Below are positions 1 through 5,675 of a stretch of DNA of 6,542 bases, in pieces; position 1 is the stretch's first letter; each line of letters opens with the position of its first letter. The position numbers and the translations under genes are program-made. The stretch covers positions 1 to 6,542 of the forward strand of contig JAKAFG010000116.1 of NCBI GenBank assembly GCA_021818125.1. Reading direction: 5' to 3'. The notes beneath the pieces were generated by a model. It did no database searches. It was not told where the DNA came from and was given only the letters and a program-made list of their open reading frames with translations. This stretch comes from Pseudomonadota bacterium (GTDB lineage: Bacteria > Pseudomonadota > Gammaproteobacteria > Acidithiobacillales > Acidithiobacillaceae).

Positions 1-1319
1 ACCGCACGGCCTATGCCAACGCCGCCTATAAAGCTGGGTATGATGGTTATCCGTTGCCAACAGCACTAAAAAGCTACGCCAATCCCAGCAAGACGGGCCG
101 ACCAAGTAATACTTATAATCCGACAGCATTATTCGGAAATAGCTATAATGGTACACAGTATCAGCGCTATGTCGATAATTTCGGTAATGCAGGCTTGATG
201 CCATCGCTGACCTTCCTCTTGCCGGATAATACCGTCACACTCGGTGGATTGTATATGTTCAGTAAGGATCATTCGGCAGAGTACTGGTATGGTCAACCGG
301 CGGTGCCGATGATCAATGGTTACAATGACGCATGGAGTGAGCATGATACCCGTAATTATGGGGATGTCTTCCTACAGGATCGTATCACTTTGTTCAATCA
401 TCGCCTGATCCTCACTCCGGGTGCCAAGTATTACCTGGTCGATACGACATGTAATGATATTGAAGGGTATTATTACAATTACGGGGGTAGTGTCAGTAAC
501 ACCTTTAACTACTGGGAGCCATCTTTTGGGGTGAGCTTCCTCGCCACCAAAAATGCAGATTTGTACTTCCATTATGGCCGGGTATATAAGGTGCCTAATA
601 TCAGTGCTTATTATTCGGTTATAGGCTCTACACCAACGCCTGGGCCAATGTTGGTCAAACCGGAGTACGTGGATAGTATCGATACGGGCATCCGCTATAA
701 CTTCGGTGATATCAAAACATCACTGGCTTATTTCCGCCGGATGTTCAGCAATAAATTTGGTTATTTCTATGATAACCAGACGGGACAGACCTTCCAGTAT
801 AATGTCGGCAGTGCCCTGTATCAGGGGGTTACTGCCTCAGTGGACGCTAAATTACCCTACAATATGAATACGTTCATCAACTATAGTCTGACCGATGCTA
901 AATATACGTCAAACTTTGATGCTGCCGATGGTGCATCCGTCAGTAGTGGGGAATATGTCGGCGATGTTCCCATGTACAACCTTAATTTCGGTCTGGGTTA
1001 TCACTACGCCGGATTCAGTGCACGGGTTACCGACCATGTTGTCGGTTCCCAGTACATCAATACCAATAAGGGAGCGCCTGCAGGCGTTTCCCTGCATCCC
1101 TACAATATCACCAATCTTAATTTGGCTTATGCGTGGCGGCCAGGTGATATGGGTGTGAAAAAAGTTACTGTTGACTTGTATGTGGATAACATTTTCAACG
1201 CCAACTATATTCCGTATGAATATGAACAGTTGCGGAGTGCAAAATATGGCGGAAACTTCATTACCGCGCAGGCGAGTGCACCGGCTTTTGTCGGTGCCAG
1301 CGTGACGGCCAAGTTCTGA
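1..1319 (+). CDS. TonB-dependent outer-membrane receptor, C-terminal barrel (5' partial)
   Basis: The reading frame is already open at the left edge (first full codon at base 3) and ends in TGA at 1317-1319. This gives 438 residues of a TonB-dependent receptor, and the signal peptide, TonB box and plug domain must lie upstream. What is visible is beta-barrel. It alternates polar and aromatic residues, is rich in Tyr, Asn, Phe and Gly, and has a GTQYQRY/YGDVFLQDRI strand-turn pattern. Near the C-terminus is the family-typical VDLYVDNIFNANY segment, and the protein ends in ...GASVTAKF, with the terminal Phe used for outer-membrane assembly. Such receptors import ferric siderophores, cobalamin or other scarce ligands using TonB-ExbBD energy. 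The ligand cannot be read from this part, and iron is only the commonest possibility. Sampled G+C is low (21/60 at 421-480, 29/60 at 961-1020) compared with the minus-strand operon (41/60 at 5461-5520). An intrinsic terminator follows 50 bases downstream. Confidence 0.92.
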   Translation, partial: RTAYANAAYKAGYDGYPLPTALKSYANPSKTGRPSNTYNPTALFGNSYNGTQYQRYVDNFGNAGLMPSLTFLLPDNTVTLGGLYMFSKDHSAEYWYGQPAVPMINGYNDAWSEHDTRNYGDVFLQDRITLFNHRLILTPGAKYYLVDTTCNDIEGYYYNYGGSVSNTFNYWEPSFGVSFLATKNADLYFHYGRVYKVPNISAYYSVIGSTPTPGPMLVKPEYVDSIDTGIRYNFGDIKTSLAYFRRMFSNKFGYFYDNQTGQTFQYNVGSALYQGVTASVDAKLPYNMNTFINYSLTDAKYTSNFDAADGASVSSGEYVGDVPMYNLNFGLGYHYAGFSARVTDHVVGSQYINTNKGAPAGVSLHPYNITNLNLAYAWRPGDMGVKKVTVDLYVDNIFNANYIPYEYEQLRSAKYGGNFITAQASAPAFVGASVTAKF

Positions 1320-1369
1320 AGTCTGATTGGTATCCGCGGGTTAGCGGCGGGTTTCCAAAAGTCCTCTAC

Positions 1370-1397
1370 CCGGTGGCCTTACGGTCACCGGATTTTT
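1370..1397 (+). terminator. Rho-independent terminator of the receptor gene
   Basis: A nine-base-pair stem, 1370-1378 against 1383-1391, closes on the tetraloop TTAC (1379-1382). All pairs are Watson-Crick except one G-T pair (1376/1385). The stem is followed by A and then five T (1393-1397). The stem is GC-rich and sits 50 bases after the receptor stop codon. On the opposite strand no T-run follows, so it should work only for rightward transcription. Confidence 0.9.
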
Positions 1398-1473
1398 GCC
1401 ATTTTGATCCCATCAGTAGCAAACCACCCCGCGTATTGTGCGAGGTCATCATGGCCAGTCTGTGCAGATCCGG

Positions 1474-1504
1474 AAAATCCTGCGTCTCTACAAGAAGCAG
1501 ACGC
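1474..1504 (-). terminator. Weak terminator-like hairpin after the small lipoprotein
   Basis: On the minus strand, arms GCGTCT and AGACGC (1504-1499 and 1487-1482) pair perfectly over six bases around an 11-base loop. A run of four T (1477-1474) follows after four more bases. The hairpin begins 25 bases after the stop codon of the 49-residue lipoprotein frame. The large loop, short T-run and offset make it a poor intrinsic terminator, so this is a tentative call based on position and the perfect arms. Confidence 0.3.
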
Positions 1505-1528
1505 TTGAGGTGGAAATCCGCGAGTTGC

Positions 1529-1678
1529 TCAGGGGATCAGGGACGCCCCGGCACTGACCATGTCCCCGGTCGCCGATGCGGTATCAGAGACGGCAGCACA
1601 GCCCGCCAGTGATCCGAAAATAACCAGGAGGCCTGCAGTGCGCATTATGAAACCGATGATATGGATTTTATGCATCAT
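1529..1678 (-). CDS. Small predicted lipoprotein, 49 residues, entericidin-like
   Basis: Reading the minus strand from ATG at 1678 gives 49 codons and a TGA (1531-1529). The product has a positively charged start (K4, R13), a hydrophobic core (AGLLVIFGS, residues 15-23) and a lipobox L-A-G-C with the lipidated Cys at residue 27. The remaining 22 residues are small and Ala/Ser/Gly-rich (CAAVSDTASATGDMVSAG). This is the layout of entericidin-type and related tiny lipoproteins, but the resemblance is compositional and the function is unknown. Signal peptidase II processing and attachment to the inner or outer membrane would be expected. A modest Shine-Dalgarno (AAAGAG, 1692-1687) lies 8 bases before the first ATG. 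A second ATG follows directly, and an internal ATG at 1645 would give a shorter classical signal peptide with Cys at 16, but it has no evident ribosome binding site. The gene lies between pyrD and the receptor. An open +1 frame continues beyond its stop. Confidence 0.6.
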   Translation of the reverse strand: MMHKIHIIGFIMRTAGLLVIFGSLAGCAAVSDTASATGDMVSAGASLIP

Positions 1679-1701
1679 GGAAAATACTCTTTGGATAATG
1701 C

Positions 1702-1733
1702 GAATAACCGGCCTGAATAACCGGTGTTATTCA
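1702..1733. promoter_or_regulatory. Operator-like repeats upstream of the small lipoprotein
   Basis: The ten-base word GAATAACCGG occurs twice in direct orientation, at 1702-1711 and 1715-1724, 13 bases apart. The second copy is also the left half of a perfect inverted repeat. Arms TGAATAAC (1714-1721) and GTTATTCA (1726-1733) flank the four bases CGGT. The word GAATAAC therefore appears three times in 31 bases, twice forward and once reversed. The block lies 24 to 55 bases upstream of the minus-strand ATG at 1678, where a promoter or operator would be expected. I found no convincing -35/-10 pair. A regulator binding site is inferred. A small RNA hairpin in the leader is the alternative. Confidence 0.4.
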
Positions 1734-1838
1734 TTGATGGCTCACGAAACGTGTTTTTAACTGTTTAACATGTTCAGGGATTTCCAACAAGCAGAAAATC
1801 TCCATAAGAACCGTTCGGATGCTGTGGCGGAGAGGATA

Positions 1839-2930
1839 TCAGGCGGCACTACCCCGCGCATGCGCAAGATCGGGATAACCATCCTTTAACCACAGCTCCG
1901 GCAGTGCTTCCAGAATCTCCCGCACCAGTTCCGGTCCCCGAAAAATCAGCCCGCTATAGACCTGCAATAGACTGGCTCCCGCCCGGACCTTGGCATAGGC
2001 ATCTGCCGCACTGAGGATACCACCGACGCCAATGATGGGTACCTGTCCCTGGGTCGCACGATAGAGTTGCGCGATGACGGCGTTGGATTGCTCCAGCAAT
2101 GGTGCACCGCTCAAGCCTCCGCTTTCGGAGAGTCCGGGCTGGGAGGCCGGGCGTTCTATAGTGGTATTGGTGGCGATAAAACCATCCACCAGAGGTGCCG
2201 TGCCTAAGGCCAGACCTCCGATAGTGTCGAGGTCATCATTATCCAGATCTGGAGCGATCTTCAGGAGCAGAGGCAGAGGGGAGCGCTGCTGCTGCACGGC
2301 CAGACGTTGGTTGGCTGCAGCAACAGCACTGAGCAGTCCCCGTAAGGCTTCCTCCCCCTGCAGCAGTCGCAGCCCCGGCGTGTTGGGTGAGCTGACATTG
2401 ATGCAGAGATAGTCGCCATAGTGAAAGAGCAACTCCAGCGCGGCGACATAGTCGTCCTGCGCCCGCTCCAGCGGGGTGTCCTTATTTTTGCCGAGATTGA
2501 TGCCGATAGGCACCGGATGGCCAGGTAATGCCGCCAGTCTTCGGGCAACCGCCGCAGCCCCTTCACCGGGGAAACCCATGCGGTTGATGACCGCCTGTTG
2601 TGCCGGATAACGAAAGACCCGGGGGCGTGGATTACCCGGCTGCGGGCGCGGGGTCACGGTGCCGATTTCGATGAAGCCGAAGCCTAGGGCAGGGAGGGTG
2701 GCGGCGGCGCGGGCGTCTTTGTCATAGCCGGCAGCGAGACCGACGGGGTTGGGAAAATGCAGCCCCCAAAAGTCCTGCGCAAGACGCGGATCGGTGACGC
2801 TATAGTGCTTTGTCAGGTAGGCCATACTCTGTGGCATGCGCCCCAGTGCTTCCAGCGCAGCGATGCTCAGGGTGTGGGCGCGCTCCGGGTCCAGCGTAAA
2901 AAGCAGGGGGCGCAGCAGGCCGTAGCTCAT
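1839..2930 (-). CDS. pyrD: Dihydroorotate dehydrogenase, quinone-dependent (class 2)
   Basis: PyrD oxidises dihydroorotate to orotate in pyrimidine synthesis, passing electrons through FMN to membrane quinone. The 363-residue product is somewhat longer than the roughly 336 of the E. coli enzyme. Residues 1-40 form the helical N-terminal extension that marks class 2 and docks on the membrane. Then come the FMN-site segment NPVGLAAGYDKD (K71), the NRMGFPG loop (116-122) and INLGKNK (144-150). The catalytic motif NVSSPNTPGLR (178-188) carries the presumed base Ser181, matching E. coli Ser175. LKIAPD (K224), TNTT (254-257), the GGLSG loop and the phosphate-binding GVGGI (301-305) follow. I chose ATG at 2930 over an in-frame TTG at 2936. 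The ATG has AGGGA six bases upstream and overlaps the hemF stop as ATGA, which suggests coupled translation. It is the last gene of the operon, and no good terminator follows it. Confidence 0.98.
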   Translation of the reverse strand: MSYGLLRPLLFTLDPERAHTLSIAALEALGRMPQSMAYLTKHYSVTDPRLAQDFWGLHFPNPVGLAAGYDKDARAAATLPALGFGFIEIGTVTPRPQPGNPRPRVFRYPAQQAVINRMGFPGEGAAAVARRLAALPGHPVPIGINLGKNKDTPLERAQDDYVAALELLFHYGDYLCINVSSPNTPGLRLLQGEEALRGLLSAVAAANQRLAVQQQRSPLPLLLKIAPDLDNDDLDTIGGLALGTAPLVDGFIATNTTIERPASQPGLSESGGLSGAPLLEQSNAVIAQLYRATQGQVPIIGVGGILSAADAYAKVRAGASLLQVYSGLIFRGPELVREILEALPELWLKDGYPDLAHARGSAA

Positions 2931-3817
2931 GCCCAATCCCTGGGTGTGAGGAAGTCTTCCTTGAGGCGGGCTTCGGGGCTACCGGCTTCGCCCTGCCAGT
3001 CGTAGGCCCAGGCCGCCAGGGGTGGCAGGGACATGAGGATACTTTCGGTGCGCCCGCCGGACTGCAGGCCGAAGAGGGTGCCGCGGTCATGGACGAGGTT
3101 GAATTCCACATAGCGCCCCCGGCGCAGGAGTTGAAATTGCCGCTCGCGTTCGCCGTAGGGCAGGTCCCGGCGCCGGGCGACAATGGGCAGATAGCTGTCG
3201 AGGAAGCTGTTGGCCATATCCTCCCAGAAGGCCTGCAGAAGCTCGCCATCGCCATGGAGATCGTCGAAAAAGATGCCACCGACCCCGCGCATTTCCTGAC
3301 GGTGCCTGATGGTGAAGTAGTCATCGCACCAGGCTTTGAAGCGCGGATAAAAGCCAGAGTCGTGGCGATCACAAGCGGTTTTGAGGGTGCCATGGAAATG
3401 CCGGGCGTCTTCCTCAAAGCCGTAGATGGGCGTCAGGTCGGCGCCACCGCCGAACCACCACACCGGTCCTGCCGAGAAAAAGCGATAGTTCATGTGAACG
3501 ATGGGGACGTAGGGGTTGCGGGAATGTAATACCAACGAGACGCCAAGGGCGGTGAAGGTCTGTCCCGCCCGTTCGGAGCAGTGCGCGGTAGCCGAGGGGG
3601 GAAGCTGGTCGCCATGGACCTTGGAGAAGTTGACCCCGCCTTTTTCCAGCAAAGCGCCTTCGGCAATAACCCGGGTGCGGCCACCGCCGCCGCCGGGCCG
3701 TTCCCAAAGATCTTCGTGGAATTTCGCTGTGCCGTCTGCTGCCTCCAAGGCGTCGCAGACGCGATCCTGCAGGCCGCGGAGGAACGTTTCCATTTCGTCC
3801 AAGGATGGCTGTTGCAT
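2927..3817 (-). CDS. hemF: Oxygen-dependent coproporphyrinogen III oxidase
   Basis: HemF oxidatively decarboxylates two propionates of coproporphyrinogen III to give protoporphyrinogen IX, using O2, in the cytoplasm during haem synthesis. The 296-residue product matches the usual length (299 in E. coli) and aligns throughout. Landmarks are GGGGGRTRV (42-50), GVNFSKVHG (61-69), NPYVPIVHMNYRFF (101-114), VWWFGGGADLTPIYGFEED (119-137), WCDDYF (163-168), GGIFFDDL (180-187), YGERERQFQLLRRGRYVEFN (221-240) and the C-terminal RGTLFGLQSGGRTESILMS (245-263). The four histidines proposed as metal ligands in the E. coli enzyme (96, 106, 145, 175) correspond to H98, H108, H142 and H172, all present. The start is ATG at 3817, with GGGAG seven bases upstream and four bases between it and the tsaC stop. 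The frame stays open further upstream through tsaC, but that stretch has no HemF similarity. The enzyme implies an oxygen-using host. Confidence 0.98.
   Translation of the reverse strand: MQQPSLDEMETFLRGLQDRVCDALEAADGTAKFHEDLWERPGGGGGRTRVIAEGALLEKGGVNFSKVHGDQLPPSATAHCSERAGQTFTALGVSLVLHSRNPYVPIVHMNYRFFSAGPVWWFGGGADLTPIYGFEEDARHFHGTLKTACDRHDSGFYPRFKAWCDDYFTIRHRQEMRGVGGIFFDDLHGDGELLQAFWEDMANSFLDSYLPIVARRRDLPYGERERQFQLLRRGRYVEFNLVHDRGTLFGLQSGGRTESILMSLPPLAAWAYDWQGEAGSPEARLKEDFLTPRDWA
2937..2941 (-). promoter_or_regulatory. Ribosome binding site of pyrD
   Basis: AGGGA on the minus strand lies within the last codons of hemF and six bases before the pyrD ATG (2930). It favours this ATG over the upstream TTG at 2936, which would sit directly against the site. 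Confidence 0.7.
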
Positions 3818-3821
3818 GTGT

Positions 3822-4382
3822 TCACTCCCGTAAGACACGGCCACTGCGGGCATCGACCATGCGGCTGGGGCGGCGTTGACCGCCCAGCCGGGCCGGTAGT
3901 ACCCACAGGGAACGACCAAAATAGCGGTACAAGGTGCGCAGGTCACGGGCTGGTTGTTGCCCTGCCGGATTGGCGCTGGTGGAGACCATGGCGCCGCCAA
4001 AGATCCGCGACAACACGACGATGGCCGGATGGGTACTGATCCGCACCGCAATGCCCTCATGGCGTCCGCGTATCCAGAAGGGGACCTTCGGTGTGGCGGG
4101 AAGTACCAGTGTCGTTCCGGGCCAGAGTTGTGCCAGCAGAGCAAGGTCTATTCCTTGCGCAGACCAGTAGTGTCGGGTTTCTGCCGCCCGACCTGCTACC
4201 AGAAGAACGCCTTTATGTTGTGGCCGCCTTTTTAGTGCCAGAATCCGGCGCAGGGCGCGGCGCTGGCGCGGGTCACAGCCCAGCCCCCAGACCCCCTCCG
4301 TAGGATAGGCGATGACCCCACCGCGCCGTAAATGCGCAACCCCCCGGCGAATATCCTGACGGCGCGGATGGCGGGGCAGCAT
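3822..4382 (-). CDS. tsaC: Threonylcarbamoyl-AMP synthase, YrdC/Sua5 family
   Basis: This enzyme makes threonylcarbamoyl-AMP from threonine, bicarbonate and ATP. TsaBDE-type partners then use it to form t6A37 on ANN-decoding tRNAs. The product is 186 residues, the length of the short single-domain TsaC/YrdC type rather than two-domain Sua5. Visible family motifs are GGVIAYPTEGVWGLGCDP (21-38), the LKRRPQHKG basic segment (50-58), LWPGTTLVLPA (86-96), AVRISTHP (112-119), STSANPAGQQPA (134-145) and the closing PSRMVDARSGRVLR (172-185). The start is ATG at 4382, which gives an N-terminus of family-typical length. No strong Shine-Dalgarno is visible, and the start lies 15 bases after the purD stop, so translation probably depends on coupling to purD. 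The symbol follows E. coli usage (also called yrdC or rimN). The assignment is to the family, and activity is inferred from the intact motifs. Confidence 0.94.
   Translation of the reverse strand: MLPRHPRRQDIRRGVAHLRRGGVIAYPTEGVWGLGCDPRQRRALRRILALKRRPQHKGVLLVAGRAAETRHYWSAQGIDLALLAQLWPGTTLVLPATPKVPFWIRGRHEGIAVRISTHPAIVVLSRIFGGAMVSTSANPAGQQPARDLRTLYRYFGRSLWVLPARLGGQRRPSRMVDARSGRVLRE
3825..3829 (-). promoter_or_regulatory. Ribosome binding site of hemF
   Basis: GGGAG on the minus strand sits in the last codons of tsaC, seven bases before ATG 3817. It fixes the hemF start even though the reading frame is open for another 109 codons upstream. Confidence 0.75.
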
Positions 4383-4397
4383 CAGCCGAAAACGCGA

Positions 4398-5660
4398 TCA
4401 GGCGCGCCGCAGGCCGCGGTAGCCGATGTCCTGCCGATACTGCAGGCCGGGCCAGCGGATATCGGCGACGGCGGCATAAGCCCGCTGCTGCGCAATCGCC
4501 AGGCTTTCTCCCAGTGCCGTGACGCCGAGCACCCGACCACCAGCCGTGATGACGGTGTCGTCGTCTGCCGTAGTCCCGGCATGGAAGATTTTGACCGCAT
4601 CCCCCTGCGTCTTGTTGAGACCGAGAATGGGGTCACCTACCTGCGGATGATCAGGATAACCCGCAGCCGCCAGCACGACGCAGAGGGCAGCGCGACTGTC
4701 CCAGTCGAGAGCCTTCGGCAGCGGATCGCCGCAGGCCGCGGTCAGCAAAAGCGTATAGAGGTCGGAACGCAAACGCATCATCAGCGGCTGCGTCTCGGGA
4801 TCGCCCAGTCGGCAGTTAAACTCCAGCACCTTGGGTCCGGTGGAGCCGATCATCAGGCCGGCATAGAGAAAACCGCAGTAGGGCGTGCGATCCGTCATTA
4901 ATCCCTGTGCCGCGGGGCGCATCACCTCGCGCAACACCCGCTCGCTCATGGCGGTGTCGAGGATGGGGGTGGGGGAATAGGCGCCCATGCCGCCGGTATT
5001 GGGACCCTGATCGCCGTCCCGCAGACGCTTGTGGTCCTGCGACCCCGCCAGCGGCAGGACTTGACCATCCACCACGATGGCGATGAAACTGGCTTCCTCC
5101 CCCGCAAGAAATTCTTCGATGATGATGGGACCCCATTGCAGAAACTGGCGCACGGCGGCTTCAGCATCTGTTTGCTCGAAAGCTACGACGACCCCCTTGC
5201 CAGCAGCCAGGCCATCGGCTTTGACCACTACCGGCAGCGGGTGGTCACGCAGGTAGCCGAGGGCCGCGTCAGTATCGGTAAAACGTCCGTAACGGGCGGT
5301 AGGAAGACCATGCCGCTCCATGAAGGCTTTGGCGTGGGCTTTGCTGCCCTCCAACATTGCTCCGGCGGTATTGGGACCGAAGACCGGAATGCCGGCCCGG
5401 CGCAGGGCATCACCCACGCCCGCTACCAATGGGGCTTCGGGGCCAATGACGACCAGCGCAATGCCCAACGCATGGGCGGCCGCGACCACCTGATCGGCAT
5501 CCGTCGGCTTCAGGGCCAGATTATGGACTTTGGCCTCCGCCGCCGTACCAGGATTGCCGGGCACGCAGTAGACCTCCGCCACCTCGGCCGACTGGGCCAG
5601 CTTCCAGGCGATGGCATGTTCGCGTCCGCCACCGCCGAGGACCATGACTTTCGCGCCCAT
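4398..5660 (-). CDS. purD: Phosphoribosylamine-glycine ligase (GAR synthetase)
   Basis: PurD joins phosphoribosylamine to glycine with ATP, the second step of de novo purine synthesis. The 420-residue protein is close to the bacterial norm (about 429 in E. coli). It shows the N-terminal KVMVLGGGGREHAIAWKL (4-21), PGNPGTA (34-40), VIGPEAPLVAGVGD (71-84), the ATP-grasp segment VVVKADGLAAGKGVVVA (144-160) and EEFLAGEEASF (182-192). SQDHKR, GPNTGGMGAYSP (219-230) and the family signature RLGDPETQ (284-291) with metal- and ATP-binding acidic residues follow. A C-terminal domain from about residue 325 completes the fold. The frame is open upstream to 5756, but the start chosen is ATG at 5660. It has GAGGAG nine bases before it and an N-terminus beginning exactly at the Rossmann strand. 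It follows the purH stop by 13 bases, consistent with co-transcription and coupling. Confidence 0.98.
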   Translation of the reverse strand: MGAKVMVLGGGGREHAIAWKLAQSAEVAEVYCVPGNPGTAAEAKVHNLALKPTDADQVVAAAHALGIALVVIGPEAPLVAGVGDALRRAGIPVFGPNTAGAMLEGSKAHAKAFMERHGLPTARYGRFTDTDAALGYLRDHPLPVVVKADGLAAGKGVVVAFEQTDAEAAVRQFLQWGPIIIEEFLAGEEASFIAIVVDGQVLPLAGSQDHKRLRDGDQGPNTGGMGAYSPTPILDTAMSERVLREVMRPAAQGLMTDRTPYCGFLYAGLMIGSTGPKVLEFNCRLGDPETQPLMMRLRSDLYTLLLTAACGDPLPKALDWDSRAALCVVLAAAGYPDHPQVGDPILGLNKTQGDAVKIFHAGTTADDDTVITAGGRVLGVTALGESLAIAQQRAYAAVADIRWPGLQYRQDIGYRGLRRA

Positions 5661-5669
5661 CTGCGTTTT

Positions 5670-5675
5670 CTCCTC
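5670..5675 (-). promoter_or_regulatory. Ribosome binding site of purD
   Basis: GAGGAG on the minus strand overlaps the purH stop codon (5676-5674) and lies nine bases before ATG 5660. It supports that start over upstream in-frame candidates inside purH. Confidence 0.8.

Noticed and set aside
1373..1612. Plus-strand frame of 79 codons beginning GTG
   Set aside because: It starts inside the receptor terminator stem, is rich in Arg, Ser and Cys like an antisense shadow, and lies opposite the better-supported lipoprotein frame.
1694..1711. Fur-box-like GATAAT hexamer
   Set aside because: Only one of the three hexamers of the Fur consensus matches. The surrounding bases are better explained by the GAATAAC repeats.
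1743..1758. Hairpin CACG-AAA-CGTG followed by five T
   Set aside because: The stem is only four pairs and no plus-strand gene ends just before it, so it is unlikely to be a working terminator.
1761..1777. LexA-like box CTG...CAG near 1761
   Set aside because: The half-sites are separated by 11 bases rather than the 10 of the LexA consensus, and no SOS gene lies beside it.
3089..3529. Plus-strand open frame (146 codons) opposite hemF
   Set aside because: It is an antisense shadow of a clearly conserved HemF, with no ribosome site or recognisable product.
3818..4144. Upstream in-frame extension of hemF through tsaC
   Set aside because: The extension has no HemF similarity and lies wholly within tsaC. 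A good ribosome site precedes ATG 3817, which gives the normal family length.
4963..4976. G-rich run with two G5 blocks in purD
   Set aside because: There are only two long G-runs, and they encode conserved Ser-Pro-Thr-Pro codons on the minus strand. Coding constraint explains it better than a quadruplex role.
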